Part shown: piece by piece, positions 52,193-60,858 of the stretch
Layout of the letters: each line of letters opens with the position of its first letter
How positions within the stretch are numbered: position 1 is the stretch's first letter
Origin: Bradyrhizobium sp. 138
GTDB taxonomy: Bacteria > Pseudomonadota > Alphaproteobacteria > Rhizobiales > Xanthobacteraceae
Assembly (NCBI RefSeq): GCF_023074075.1
Contig: NZ_JADPKT010000100.1
Location: 1-64,000, forward strand
Direction: 5' to 3'
Length of the DNA stretch: 64,000 bases
Made by a program: the position numbers and the translations under genes
The notes under the pieces: generated by a model
Seen by the model: the letters and a program-made list of their open reading frames with translations, nothing else
Database searches by the model: none
Told to the model about the DNA's origin: nothing

Positions 52193-53017
52193 ATGCCGCG
52201 TATTTTGATGACGGGAGCTTCGGGCGGAATCGGCACGAGCCTGCGAAAATTGCTGCCGCCGATCTATCCGGATCTCCTGCTGTCCGACATCAAACCGCCC
52301 GCCGATCTCGGCGCGAACGAAAAGTTCAAGGCGGCGGACCTCGCCGATCTCGCGCAATGCGAGGCGATCTGCGAGGGCGTCGACGGCATCATCCATTTCG
52401 GCGGCTATTCGGTCGAGGGCACCTGGGACCAGATCCTCCAGGCCAACATCATCGGCGGCTACAATCTGTTCGAGGCCGCCTACCGCAAGGGCGTCAAGCG
52501 CGTGGTGTTCGCCTCGTCGAACCACGCCGTCGGCTTCTATCCGCGCCACCACAAGATCGGCACCGACGTCACTCCGCGTCCCGACGGGCGCTATGGCGTC
52601 AGCAAGGTGTTCGGCGAAGCGGTCGGTGCGCTCTACGCCGACAAGCACGGCCTGAAAGTGACTTGCCTGCGCATTGGCAATTTCGGCGACATGCCGCTCG
52701 ATCAGCGACGGCTGTCGATCTGGCTCAAGCCCGACGACCTCGTGCAGCTCTGCCGCATCGGGCTCGAACATCCCGACATCCACTTCGAAATCTTCTACGG
52801 CGCCTCCCTCAACGAGCGCGCCTGGTGGGACAACCACCGCGCTTATGAGTTCGGCTATCGCCCCACCGGCCGCGCCGAGGATTTCCGCGAGCACGCGATG
52901 GCCGAGCAGGCCAAGCTGAAGCCGGATCCGGTCGGCGATTATTTCCAGGGCGGCGCGTTCTGCAGCATGGAGTTCGACGCCGACCCGAGTCGGATCATTG
53001 ATTGGAACAAGCGGTAG
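52193..53017 (+). CDS. NAD-dependent epimerase/uronate dehydrogenase-like SDR
   Basis: 274 residues of the extended SDR fold: M-T-G-A-S-G-G-I-G near residue 6, S-S-N-H-A-V-G-F-Y near 109, and catalytic Y-G-V-S-K near 134. The sequence and length fit uronate dehydrogenases, which oxidise D-glucuronate or D-galacturonate to the aldarolactone. The lactonase beside it and the dehydratase downstream complete an oxidative sugar-acid route. GAGGGAAG precedes the ATG at 52193. Confidence 0.8.
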   Translation: MPRILMTGASGGIGTSLRKLLPPIYPDLLLSDIKPPADLGANEKFKAADLADLAQCEAICEGVDGIIHFGGYSVEGTWDQILQANIIGGYNLFEAAYRKGVKRVVFASSNHAVGFYPRHHKIGTDVTPRPDGRYGVSKVFGEAVGALYADKHGLKVTCLRIGNFGDMPLDQRRLSIWLKPDDLVQLCRIGLEHPDIHFEIFYGASLNERAWWDNHRAYEFGYRPTGRAEDFREHAMAEQAKLKPDPVGDYFQGGAFCSMEFDADPSRIIDWNKR

Positions 53018-53149
53018 CGTTCGACGCGAATGGTGCGCTCCCTTGCCCCGTTCTTACGGGGCCGCGACGAGCTTCGCTCGCGCTGAGAGGATTGGGGTGA
53101 GGGGCGGCCTCTGCACGACGGTGAGAGTTGGGCTCGCCGCCACTCGCCA

Positions 53150-53236
53150 CGTCATTGCGAGCGCAGCGAAGCAATCCAGAATCTCTCGGCGGAGACAGCC
53201 TGGATTGCTTCGTCGCAAGAGCTCCTCGCAATGACG
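53150..53236. repeat. Palindromic repeat family A, copy 3
   Basis: CGTCATTGCGAG / CTCGCAATGACG arms with inner GCAATCCAG/CTGGATTGC. The 328-base spacer 53018-53345 also has a short CCCCG-TTCTTA-CGGGG hairpin near 53047-53062; no gene is seen. Confidence 0.9.
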
Positions 53237-53345
53237 CGTTGAAGGAGCGCACCTGCCAGTCAGCACATCGACAGCGGAGACCTTCTCAGCCGGATCGCAT
53301 CTTCGATGCAATCCGAAGGAGCGTCGCTCCCTCGATAGCGCTGCG

Positions 53346-54026
53346 TTAGCTTTCGCTGCCCCCAATCCTCGCCAGATAATCCCTCTTGCTGAACTGCATG
53401 TGATCCACACACAGCTGCGCCAGCGCCCAGCTGTCGCGGCCCCTCAAGAGTTCGATCATCATCTCATGCTGGCGCCGTGACTGCGCCAGGCCTTCGCGGT
53501 CGGCGAGGTTCTTGGCGCGCATCGGCAGCGTCAGGTTCATGTAGTCCTGCAGCGAGCGCACCAGATAGGGATTGCCGCAGGCCGAGAACAGCGCGAGATG
53601 AAAAGCGTCGTTGGCTTCATGAATGCCGCGCAGATCCCGTGCGTCGGCCCTCGCGCAATATTGCCGTTGCAGCGCAGAGAGCTCGTCGATCAGGCCTTGT
53701 GGCGCGGGCAGCGGGATCATCAGTGCGGCCTGCCGGGTCAGCATCTCCCGCACCTCGTAGATTTGCCGGACCTCCTCGGCCGAGTAGAACCGCACGGTGG
53801 CACCGACGTTCTTCCCGCGGCGGACGATGCCGCGCCGCTCTGCATCCACCAGCGCCTGGCGCACGAAATGGCGGGAGGTGCCGTAGCGCGACATCAGCGC
53901 GTCTTCGGTGAGGCGCGCCCCGGGCGCGAGGCGGCCGAAGATGATGTCCTCTTCCAGCCGCGCGACGACATCGTCCGGGTCGTCGAGCCTGATAGCCATG
54001 GCGTCTGCGGTGCGAATCTCGGACAT
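53346..54026 (-). CDS. GntR-family (FadR-type) regulator
   Basis: 226 residues. A winged-helix HTH (G-A-R-L-T-E-D-A-L-M-S-R-Y-G-T-S-R near residue 37) is followed by an all-helical FCD ligand domain. It is divergent from an IlvD/Edd dehydratase, with two inverted 13-bp sequences in the spacer. It most likely controls the sugar-acid genes here, with a sugar acid as inducer. Confidence 0.85.
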   Translation of the reverse strand: MSEIRTADAMAIRLDDPDDVVARLEEDIIFGRLAPGARLTEDALMSRYGTSRHFVRQALVDAERRGIVRRGKNVGATVRFYSAEEVRQIYEVREMLTRQAALMIPLPAPQGLIDELSALQRQYCARADARDLRGIHEANDAFHLALFSACGNPYLVRSLQDYMNLTLPMRAKNLADREGLAQSRRQHEMMIELLRGRDSWALAQLCVDHMQFSKRDYLARIGGSES

Positions 54027-54077
54027 GTCCTCAGCCTTCGGCTTCAGCCGGTCCGCCTTGTGGAGCAGGGAAGGGAT

Positions 54078-54155
54078 GGATTGTCAATAATTCGTGTCGC
54101 AAATGGCCCTTTGAGCCGGAAAATAAACGTCGTGTGCCGATCTTATTGACAATCC
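54078..54155. promoter_or_regulatory. Paired inverted operator candidate in gntR-dehydratase spacer
   Basis: GGATTGTCAATAA (54078-54090) and TTATTGACAATCC (54143-54155) are exact inverse copies 52 bp apart. Each may hold one regulator dimer, with the DNA between looped or covering both promoters. Confidence 0.65.
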
Positions 54156-54196
54156 AGGGGCACGTTGTACCACGATGGTAAGCTAGAAGGAGTGGC

Positions 54197-55918
54197 ATGA
54201 TGACGAGTGGTTTGCGCAAGGGTCTGACGAGCTATGGCGATGCCGGCTTCTCGCTGTTCCTGCGCAAGGCTTTCATCAAGGCGATGGGCTATTCCGACGA
54301 CGCGCTGGAGCGCCCGATCGTCGGCATCACCAACACCTATAGCGATTACAATCCCTGCCACGGCAACGTCCCGCAGATCATCGAAGCCGCAAAGCGCGGC
54401 GTGATGCTGTCGGGCGCGATGCCGTTCGTGTTCCCGACCATCTCGATCGCCGAGAGCTTTGCGCATCCGACCTCGATGTATCTGCGCAATCTGATGGCGA
54501 TGGACACCGAGGAGATGATCCGCGCGCAGCCCATGGATTCGGTGATCGTGATCGGCGGTTGCGACAAGACGTTGCCGGCGCAGGTCATGGCGGCAATCAG
54601 CGCCGATTTGCCGACCGTGGTCATTCCGGTCGGCCCCATGGTCGTCGGCCATCACAAGGGCGAGGTGCTGGGCGCCTGCACCGACTGCCGCCGGCTCTGG
54701 GCCAAATACCGCGCCGGCGAGATGGACGATGTCGAGATCGAGGCGGTGAACGGACGCCTCGCGCCATCAGTCGGCACCTGCATGGTGATGGGCACGGCCT
54801 CGACCATGGCCTGCATGATCGAAGCCATGGGCCTGTCGCTGCCGATGAGCGCGACGATTCCCGCGCCGCATGCCGAGCGCTTCCGTCTGGCCGAGGCGAG
54901 CGGCAAGGTGGCCGCCGAGATGGCGAAGGCGAAGGGGCCGAAGCCGAGCGAACTCTTGACGCCGGCGTCTTTCAAGAATGCGCAAGTGGTGCTGCAGGCG
55001 ATCGGCGGCTCGACCAACGGCCTGATCCACCTGACCGCGATGGCGCATCGCTCGCCGCACCGGCTGGATCTTGAAGTGTTTGACCAGATCGGTCGCGAGG
55101 TGCCGGTGCTGGTCGATCTCAAGCCGTCCGGCGAACATTACATGGAGCATTTCCACCACGCCGGCGGCGTGCCGAAGCTGCTGGCGCAACTCGGCGATCT
55201 CGTCGATCTCGATGCCAGGACCATCAGCGACCAGACGCTGCGTGACGTCGCCGCCAATGCGGAGGACGTGCCCGGCCAGGACGCGATCCGATCACGCGAC
55301 AATCCGATCAAGAAAGAGGGCGGCCTCGCCGTCCTGCACGGCAACCTCGCGCCGCGCGGCGCTGTGATCAAGCAGTCGGCTGCGAGCCCGAAGCTGCTGA
55401 AACATACGGGACGCGCGGTGGTATTCGAATCGGTCGAGGACATGACCTTGCGGGTCGACGACCCCGATCTCGACGTGACCGCCGATGACGTGCTGGTGCT
55501 GCGCAATGCCGGTCCGAAGGGTGCGCCGGGCATGCCCGAGGCGGGCTATCTGCCGATCCCGAAGAAGCTCGCGCGTGGCGGCACTAAGGACATGGTGCGC
55601 ATCTCAGATGCGCGCATGAGCGGCACCGCGTTCGGCACCATCGTGTTGCACATCACGCCGGAATCCGCCGTGGGCGGGCCGCTGGCACTGGTGAAGAACG
55701 GCGACATGATCAACTTGGATGTGGCCAAGCGCAGCATCGAGCTGTTGGTCGATCCCGCCGAGCTGGAGCGGCGCCGTGCCACGTTGCAGCCGGCCGCAGC
55801 GCCCGAAGAAGCACGGCGCGGCTACGCCTGGCTGTTCAACGAGACCATCATGCAGGCCGATGAGGGCTGCGATTTCGACTTCATGCAGAGGACTGGGAAG
55901 AAGACCGCGACAAGCTGA
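54197..55918 (+). CDS. IlvD/Edd family sugar-acid dehydratase
   Basis: 573 residues. The three cysteines that ligate the iron-sulfur cluster are Cys54 (Y-N-P-C-H-G), Cys122 (G-G-C-D-K) and Cys195 (V-G-T-C-M). The family includes dihydroxy-acid dehydratase, phosphogluconate dehydratase and pentonate/hexonate dehydratases. The neighbouring uronate dehydrogenase, lactonase and GntR gene favour a sugar-acid substrate over branched-chain biosynthesis. GAAGGAGTGGC ribosome-binding site. Confidence 0.85.
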   Translation: MMTSGLRKGLTSYGDAGFSLFLRKAFIKAMGYSDDALERPIVGITNTYSDYNPCHGNVPQIIEAAKRGVMLSGAMPFVFPTISIAESFAHPTSMYLRNLMAMDTEEMIRAQPMDSVIVIGGCDKTLPAQVMAAISADLPTVVIPVGPMVVGHHKGEVLGACTDCRRLWAKYRAGEMDDVEIEAVNGRLAPSVGTCMVMGTASTMACMIEAMGLSLPMSATIPAPHAERFRLAEASGKVAAEMAKAKGPKPSELLTPASFKNAQVVLQAIGGSTNGLIHLTAMAHRSPHRLDLEVFDQIGREVPVLVDLKPSGEHYMEHFHHAGGVPKLLAQLGDLVDLDARTISDQTLRDVAANAEDVPGQDAIRSRDNPIKKEGGLAVLHGNLAPRGAVIKQSAASPKLLKHTGRAVVFESVEDMTLRVDDPDLDVTADDVLVLRNAGPKGAPGMPEAGYLPIPKKLARGGTKDMVRISDARMSGTAFGTIVLHITPESAVGGPLALVKNGDMINLDVAKRSIELLVDPAELERRRATLQPAAAPEEARRGYAWLFNETIMQADEGCDFDFMQRTGKKTATS

Positions 55919-55974
55919 CCGAGCGGCGAGCGCCCAGACCGCACAAGCGCGACCGCCGGAGTCGGTCGGCTGCT

Positions 55975-56580
55975 TCAAGTCGCCGGCGGGGACTGGCTAT
56001 ATCTGTCCGCAATAGCGACCTGCTCGATGCGCCATTGCTTGTTGTCGTGCACGTAGCGGAACGGCGTGCCGTGGCTGTTCTTGAAATAGCTGCCGCACAG
56101 CGCATTCGCCATGCCCTGCATCACCGCGTCGTGGCAGACGAAGACGAAATCGTCGTCGGGATGACGCGCGAGCCAGGCCGAGACGCAACGCAGCGACCGG
56201 TCGGTCATGGCGTCCCAGCTCTCGCCGTCGGTCGGAAGGATCGACACGAGGCCCGTCGCTGATGTGACGCCATGCTTGATCATGAGATCGCGGACGGGCA
56301 GGCCCTCGAAGCTTCCGAAATCGAACTCGATGATGCCTTCGTCGATATCGACCGGCACCGCGATCGCGGCCGCGATGATCTCGGCCGTCCGCGCCGCGCG
56401 CAGCAGCGGGCTTGCGACGATGCGGCTGATGCCGGCGTCGCGCAGCATGGCCACGGCCTCATGCGCCTGCCGCAGGCCGTCCTCGTTCAGCGGATTGTCG
56501 GTCCGCCCCTGGAATCGTCCCTCGCGATTCCAGTCAGTCGCGCCGTGACGAAGGCCGTAGAATGAGCGCGCGGGCGTCAC
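55975..56580 (-). CDS. Histidine phosphatase family protein
   Basis: 201 residues. Catalytic R-H-G in Y-G-L-R-H-G-A-T-D-W-N-R-E-G near residue 11, F-Q-G-R-T-D-N-P-L-N near 24, and the second His in V-C-H-D-A-V near 149. Cytoplasmic phosphomonoesterase or phosphoglycerate-mutase-like; substrate unknown. The GTG start overlaps the stop of the enoyl-CoA hydratase gene (GTGA), so the two are coupled. Confidence 0.85.
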   Translation of the reverse strand: MTPARSFYGLRHGATDWNREGRFQGRTDNPLNEDGLRQAHEAVAMLRDAGISRIVASPLLRAARTAEIIAAAIAVPVDIDEGIIEFDFGSFEGLPVRDLMIKHGVTSATGLVSILPTDGESWDAMTDRSLRCVSAWLARHPDDDFVFVCHDAVMQGMANALCGSYFKNSHGTPFRYVHDNKQWRIEQVAIADRYSQSPPAT

Positions 56581-57371
56581 TTCGACTTGCTCGTGAATTT
56601 CTTCACGGCGGTGCGGAATTCATCCGTGTTCATCGCCATGATGATCTTGTGCTCTTCGGCATCGAGCTGCTGCTTCACCGGCGTGGTGGCGGCCTGGTAG
56701 ACCAGCTGCTTGGTGCCGGCGATGGCGGCCGGCGGGTTCTGCGCCAGACGCTCGGCGAGTTTTCGCGTCGCCGCCTTCAATTCCGCGGCGGGAACGACTT
56801 TCGCAACGAGGCCCCATTCATGGGCCTGCTGCGCTGTGAAATTGTCCTCGGCGAGGAAGATCTGCAGTGCGCGGCGGGAGCCTACCGTCCCGACGATGCC
56901 GACCGTGGAGCCGCCGTCCGGCGACACTCCGATCTTGGCATAGGCCGGCGTGAACTTGGCATCATCAGCGGCGATGCAGAGATCGGTGACGAAGGCGAGG
57001 CCCATGCCGGCACCGGCGGCGGAGCCGTGCACGCTCGACAGCGAGATCTTCGGCATGCGCCTGATGATCTCGATGAAGGCGTGATAGTGCTTCAGGAGCT
57101 CGCCGACGACCGGCGTCACCGTGCCCGCTTCGGCGGCCGCTCCGATTGTCTGCAGATCGCCGCCGGCCGAGAAGGCGCGGCCTTCGCCTTCGAGCACGAC
57201 GACGCGGATGTTGTCGTCGCCTTCGATGGCGGCCGCGAGCTGTTCGAGCTTCTGCGCGATCGCAAGGTTGATGGAGTTGAACGCGGCGGGACGGTTCAGC
57301 GTGATGGTCGCGATCGGGCCGTCGATCCGCAGCAGGGCGGGATCATCGGGTTGGGAGGCGGGAGCTGTCAT
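56577..57371 (-). CDS. Enoyl-CoA hydratase/isomerase family protein
   Basis: 264 residues, crotonase fold: A-F-S-A-G-G-D-L-Q near residue 66 and G-S-A-A-G-A-G-M-G near 116 form the oxyanion hole. The position of one catalytic Glu is replaced by Asp/Gly in S-P-D-G-G-S, which is usual for isomerase-like members. It forms an operon with the histidine phosphatase. Confidence 0.85.
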   Translation of the reverse strand: MTAPASQPDDPALLRIDGPIATITLNRPAAFNSINLAIAQKLEQLAAAIEGDDNIRVVVLEGEGRAFSAGGDLQTIGAAAEAGTVTPVVGELLKHYHAFIEIIRRMPKISLSSVHGSAAGAGMGLAFVTDLCIAADDAKFTPAYAKIGVSPDGGSTVGIVGTVGSRRALQIFLAEDNFTAQQAHEWGLVAKVVPAAELKAATRKLAERLAQNPPAAIAGTKQLVYQAATTPVKQQLDAEEHKIIMAMNTDEFRTAVKKFTSKSK

Positions 57372-57557
57372 CTTGAAATCCCCGGCAGGAGGTCATTGCT
57401 GCAACTAAATCGCAGAAGACAGGGGGAGACAATCCCCGGTCGCTCTTGCGCTGGGCCAAACGATGGGCTCAAATAGGCCCGCCTTCGCCAAGGAACGGAC
57501 ACGAGCGCCGGCTCCTCGTAAGGCCAGCAAATCAAAATCAGCGAAAGAGGAGACGAC

Positions 57558-57599
57558 ATGGGTCACGCTCGTGTCTCCGGAAGTAGGCTGCTCCAATGA
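57558..57599 (+). CDS. 13-codon ORF translationally coupled to the reductase
   Basis: M-G-H-A-R-V-S-G-S-R-L-L-Q, with AGAGGAG (57546-57552) 5 bases before its ATG. Its TGA overlaps the ATG of the following gene (AATGA). The reductase start itself has only a weak ribosome-binding site, so ribosomes may reach it by finishing this mini-ORF. Confidence 0.45.
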   Translation: MGHARVSGSRLLQ

Positions 57600-58816
57600 C
57601 CGACGGTCCGGTGATCATCGTCGGTGCCGGCCATGGCGGCTATCAGGCCGCGGCATCCCTGCGCCAGGCGGGCTTTTCCGAGCGCATCTGCCTGATCAAC
57701 GACGAGGCGCATCTGCCCTATCAGCGGCCGCCGCTGTCGAAGGCCTATATCAAGGGCTCGGCTGGGCCAGAGAGCCTGATGTTCCGCCCCGAAAAATTCT
57801 ACCAGGACCAGAACATCGAGCTGATCGCGGGCCGCGCGGTGTCGATCGACCGTGCGCGCCGCAAGGTCCTGCTCGCCTCGGGCGAGACGCTTTCCTATGG
57901 GCACCTCGTGCTGGCGACGGGCGCGCGCAACCGGCTGCTTGATCTGCCGAATGCCAATCTGCCCGACGTGAAATATTTGCGCATTCTCGACGAGAGCGAG
58001 TCGCTCCGGCAGATCATGCCGTCGAAGACACGCGCAGTGATCATCGGTGCCGGCTTCATCGGCCTCGAATTCGCCGCGACCGCGCGGATCAAGGGCCTCG
58101 AGGTCGACGTGCTCGAGCTCGCGCCGCGCGTGATGGCGCGGGCGGTAACGGCGGAGGTTTCGGAGTATTTTCAAGAACGCCATCGCGAGGCCGGCATCCG
58201 CATCCATCTCGGCGTGCAGGCCACATCGATCGAAGCTCAAGACGGTAAGGTCACCGGCGTCTCCTTGAGCGACGGACGGCATCTGCCGGCCGACCTCGTC
58301 GTGGTCGGTGTCGGCGTGCTGCCGAACATCGAGCTGGCGGCCGAGGCCGGATTGCCGGTCGCTGCCGGCATCATCGTCGACGAACATCTTGCGACGGCCG
58401 ACCCTGATATCTCCGCGATCGGCGATTGCGCGCTGTTCGCAAGCCCGCGCTTCGGCGGATCGCTGCGGCTGGAATCGGTGCAGAACGCCACCGACCACGC
58501 CCGCTGCCTCGCGGCCCGGCTGACCGGCGACAAGAAACCTTACGACAGCCATCCCTGGTTCTGGAGCGACCAGGGCGAGGACAAGCTCCAGATCGCCGGG
58601 CTGACCACGGGCTACGACCGCGTCGTGCTGCGCGGCAATCCCGCCAAGAAGGCGTTCTCCGCGTTCTGCTACAAGGGCGACAAGCTGCTCGGCATCGAAT
58701 CCATCAACCGCGCCGGCGACCACATGTTCGGCCGCCGCCTGCAGGGCATGGACCGCTCGATCACGCCGGAGCAGGCTGCGGATGAAAGCTTTGACCTGAA
58801 GAGCGCGCTGGCGTGA
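57596..58816 (+). CDS. Ferredoxin/rubredoxin reductase-like flavoprotein
   Basis: 406 residues: FAD motif V-G-A-G-H-G-G-Y near residue 7, L-A-T-G-A-R-N near 104, NAD motif I-I-G-A-G-F-I-G-L-E near 147, and A-I-G-D-C-A near 277. Family of monooxygenase-linked NADH:ferredoxin reductases. No P450, ferredoxin or ring-hydroxylating oxygenase gene is adjacent. It ends in TGATCA, which also gives the stop of the convergent kinase gene. Confidence 0.85.
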   Translation: MTDGPVIIVGAGHGGYQAAASLRQAGFSERICLINDEAHLPYQRPPLSKAYIKGSAGPESLMFRPEKFYQDQNIELIAGRAVSIDRARRKVLLASGETLSYGHLVLATGARNRLLDLPNANLPDVKYLRILDESESLRQIMPSKTRAVIIGAGFIGLEFAATARIKGLEVDVLELAPRVMARAVTAEVSEYFQERHREAGIRIHLGVQATSIEAQDGKVTGVSLSDGRHLPADLVVVGVGVLPNIELAAEAGLPVAAGIIVDEHLATADPDISAIGDCALFASPRFGGSLRLESVQNATDHARCLAARLTGDKKPYDSHPWFWSDQGEDKLQIAGLTTGYDRVVLRGNPAKKAFSAFCYKGDKLLGIESINRAGDHMFGRRLQGMDRSITPEQAADESFDLKSALA

Positions 58817-59734
58817 TCAGCTTGCGGCGATCACCGCCGCCACTTCCTTCGCCGTCGGCATCGACGGCCCCGCGCCCATCCGCTGCACGCTGATCGAGGC
58901 GGCGGCGTTGGCGAAGGTGAGGGCGGTGCGCAAGGGCGCGCCGCCGGCCAGTTGCGCGGCGAGCGCGCCGACGAAGCAATCGCCGGCGCCGGTGGTATCG
59001 ACCGCCTTCACGGCGCGGCCGGGCACCGCAAGCTCTTCGCGCCCGGCCAGTGCGAGCACGCCGCGCTTGCCGAGCGTGACGCAGATGGTCTGATCCTCGC
59101 GCGCCTGAAGCTGCCGCGCCACGGCGAAGATCCGTGCGGCCTCGTCGCTGTCGGACAGGTCGACGCCGGCGAGGAAACCGAGCTCGGTCTCGTTCAGCAC
59201 GAGGATGTCGACCAGTGCGAGCAGTTCGCCGGACATATCTCGCGCCGGCGCCGGGTTGAGCACGGTGACGACGCCAGCCTCGCGTGCGCGGCGGAAGAAC
59301 GCGGCGATCGTCGGCAGCGGAATCTCGAACTGGCTGACCGCGACGTCGCCCTGCAGCAGCGGCACGACCTCCACGTCATCAGTGCCGACCAGCCCGTTCG
59401 CCCCGGGGATGACGACGATGGTGTTGTCGGCCTCCGCCACCGTGATGATTGCGGTGCCGGTATGGGCCTCTGCCGTCTCCTGAACGTAGCCGAGATCGAT
59501 ACCTTGAGCACCCAGGAACGTTCTCAGCTCGGTGCCAAAGGAATCCTTGCCCAGCCGCCCAATCAGTGTGGTCCCGGTGCCAAGTCGTGACGCCGCCACC
59601 GCCTGGTTCGCACCCTTGCCGCCCGGAAAATACAGGACCTGCTTGCCCGCAACGGTCTCGCCGACGCGTGGATGGCGATCGGCTGTCGCCACCACGTCCA
59701 TGTTGATGCTGCCGGCGACGAAGACGCGCCCCAT
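58817..59734 (-). CDS. rbsK: Ribokinase (PfkB family)
   Basis: 305 residues. N-terminal G-S-I-N-M-D-V-V and G-G-K-G-A-N-Q-A-V-A-A near residues 39-49 bind the sugar; the C-terminal signature is D-T-T-G-A-G-D-C-F-V-G near 246 with the catalytic Asp. It phosphorylates ribose or a related sugar at the 5-hydroxyl. It lies 6 bases downstream of a second PfkB kinase, forming a kinase pair without a sugar transporter nearby. Confidence 0.85.
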   Translation of the reverse strand: MGRVFVAGSINMDVVATADRHPRVGETVAGKQVLYFPGGKGANQAVAASRLGTGTTLIGRLGKDSFGTELRTFLGAQGIDLGYVQETAEAHTGTAIITVAEADNTIVVIPGANGLVGTDDVEVVPLLQGDVAVSQFEIPLPTIAAFFRRAREAGVVTVLNPAPARDMSGELLALVDILVLNETELGFLAGVDLSDSDEAARIFAVARQLQAREDQTICVTLGKRGVLALAGREELAVPGRAVKAVDTTGAGDCFVGALAAQLAGGAPLRTALTFANAAASISVQRMGAGPSMPTAKEVAAVIAAS

Positions 59735-59740
59735 CTCGAT

Positions 59741-60634
59741 CTAGACCCTGACCTCGAATTCGTGCCTGACCTTGGCGATGTCGACCAGCGTCGGCAGGCC
59801 GGCCTCGTTGCCGAGGCGCTGGATCTTGTAGGTCGAGGCGGCACGGGCAAAATCAAAATGCTCGCGCCAGCTTTTGCCGGGATGGGCGAGGTAGGAATAG
59901 ACATAGGCGCCGTGGAAGACGTCGCCGGCGCCGTTGGTGTCGATCACCCGCTCGCGCGGGATCGGCATCGCCGGCATCACCTGCACCGTCCCGGTTTCGT
60001 CGTACCAGAGCAAACCCTTCTCGCCCATGGTGATGCCGCCGATCTTGCAGCCGCGGCTCTTGAGATAATCCAGCATCTTCTCGGGCGTCAGGTCCATCTG
60101 CTCGCACAGGCGCTCGGCGACGATGGCGACGTCGATGAACTCCAGGAGCTCATGCGTGTTGGTGCGCAGGCCGCCGCCGTCGAGCGAGGTCAGAATGCCG
60201 GCCTCGCGGCAGACCTTGGCATAGTGGATCGCCGCATCCGGCTGGTGGCCGTCGACATGCAGCGCGCGGCAGCCGCCGAGATTGAGCATCGGGAACGGAT
60301 GGATGTGCTCGTCGTCGCGGCAGCGGACGATGGCGCGCTTGCCGTCCTTGGGCATGATGAAGGAGAGCGAGGACTGGTTCACCTTCCGTCCGTGCAGCGA
60401 GATTGCGTATTTCGCGCACATGTCCTGGAACATGCGCCCCAGCCAGTCATTGGCCGCCGTCGCGATCAGATCGGGCACGATGCCGAGCTTGGCGCAGCAG
60501 AACGCTGCCGTCACCGCGTTGCCGCCGAAGGAGACCGCGTAGTCCGAGGCCACGTGCTTCTCGTCGCCGGTCGGCATGTGGTCGGTGATGAAGACGACGT
60601 CGATATAGGTCTGTCCGATGAAGAGAGCCTGCAT
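59741..60634 (-). CDS. PfkB-family sugar/nucleoside kinase
   Basis: 297 residues. V-S-F-G-G-N-A-V-T-A-A near residue 34 and the catalytic signature D-T-N-G-A-G-D-V-F-H-G near 234. The His after the signature and the middle region differ from ribokinase, so the substrate is likely a different sugar or a nucleoside. First gene of the two-kinase operon; start ATG at 60634 with a weak AAGCAATG context. Confidence 0.8.
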   Translation of the reverse strand: MQALFIGQTYIDVVFITDHMPTGDEKHVASDYAVSFGGNAVTAAFCCAKLGIVPDLIATAANDWLGRMFQDMCAKYAISLHGRKVNQSSLSFIMPKDGKRAIVRCRDDEHIHPFPMLNLGGCRALHVDGHQPDAAIHYAKVCREAGILTSLDGGGLRTNTHELLEFIDVAIVAERLCEQMDLTPEKMLDYLKSRGCKIGGITMGEKGLLWYDETGTVQVMPAMPIPRERVIDTNGAGDVFHGAYVYSYLAHPGKSWREHFDFARAASTYKIQRLGNEAGLPTLVDIAKVRHEFEVRV

Positions 60635-60858
60635 TGCTTGTCCGTGATGCGCTTGTGGTCCCGGCCGGCGGGATTACTCTAGCACCGGTTCCGCTCCGGA
60701 GGGACGCCGAAATTATTCGCAAAACTGCCGCCCGAAGCGCTTGAGGTCAGCATGTTGCCGGAATACGACCATGTCAGGCCAATGCCAAGCCCGGACAAAC
60801 GCCGTCTTTCGGTCCGTGGGTTCCAAGGCAATGAAAGCGGCGACCAAATGGGTGGAGG

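Noticed and set aside
57463..57942. A 159-codon plus-strand frame overlapping the ferredoxin-reductase-like gene
   Set aside because: Out of frame with the recognised flavoprotein and without homology; the start of the real gene is marked by its FAD motif.
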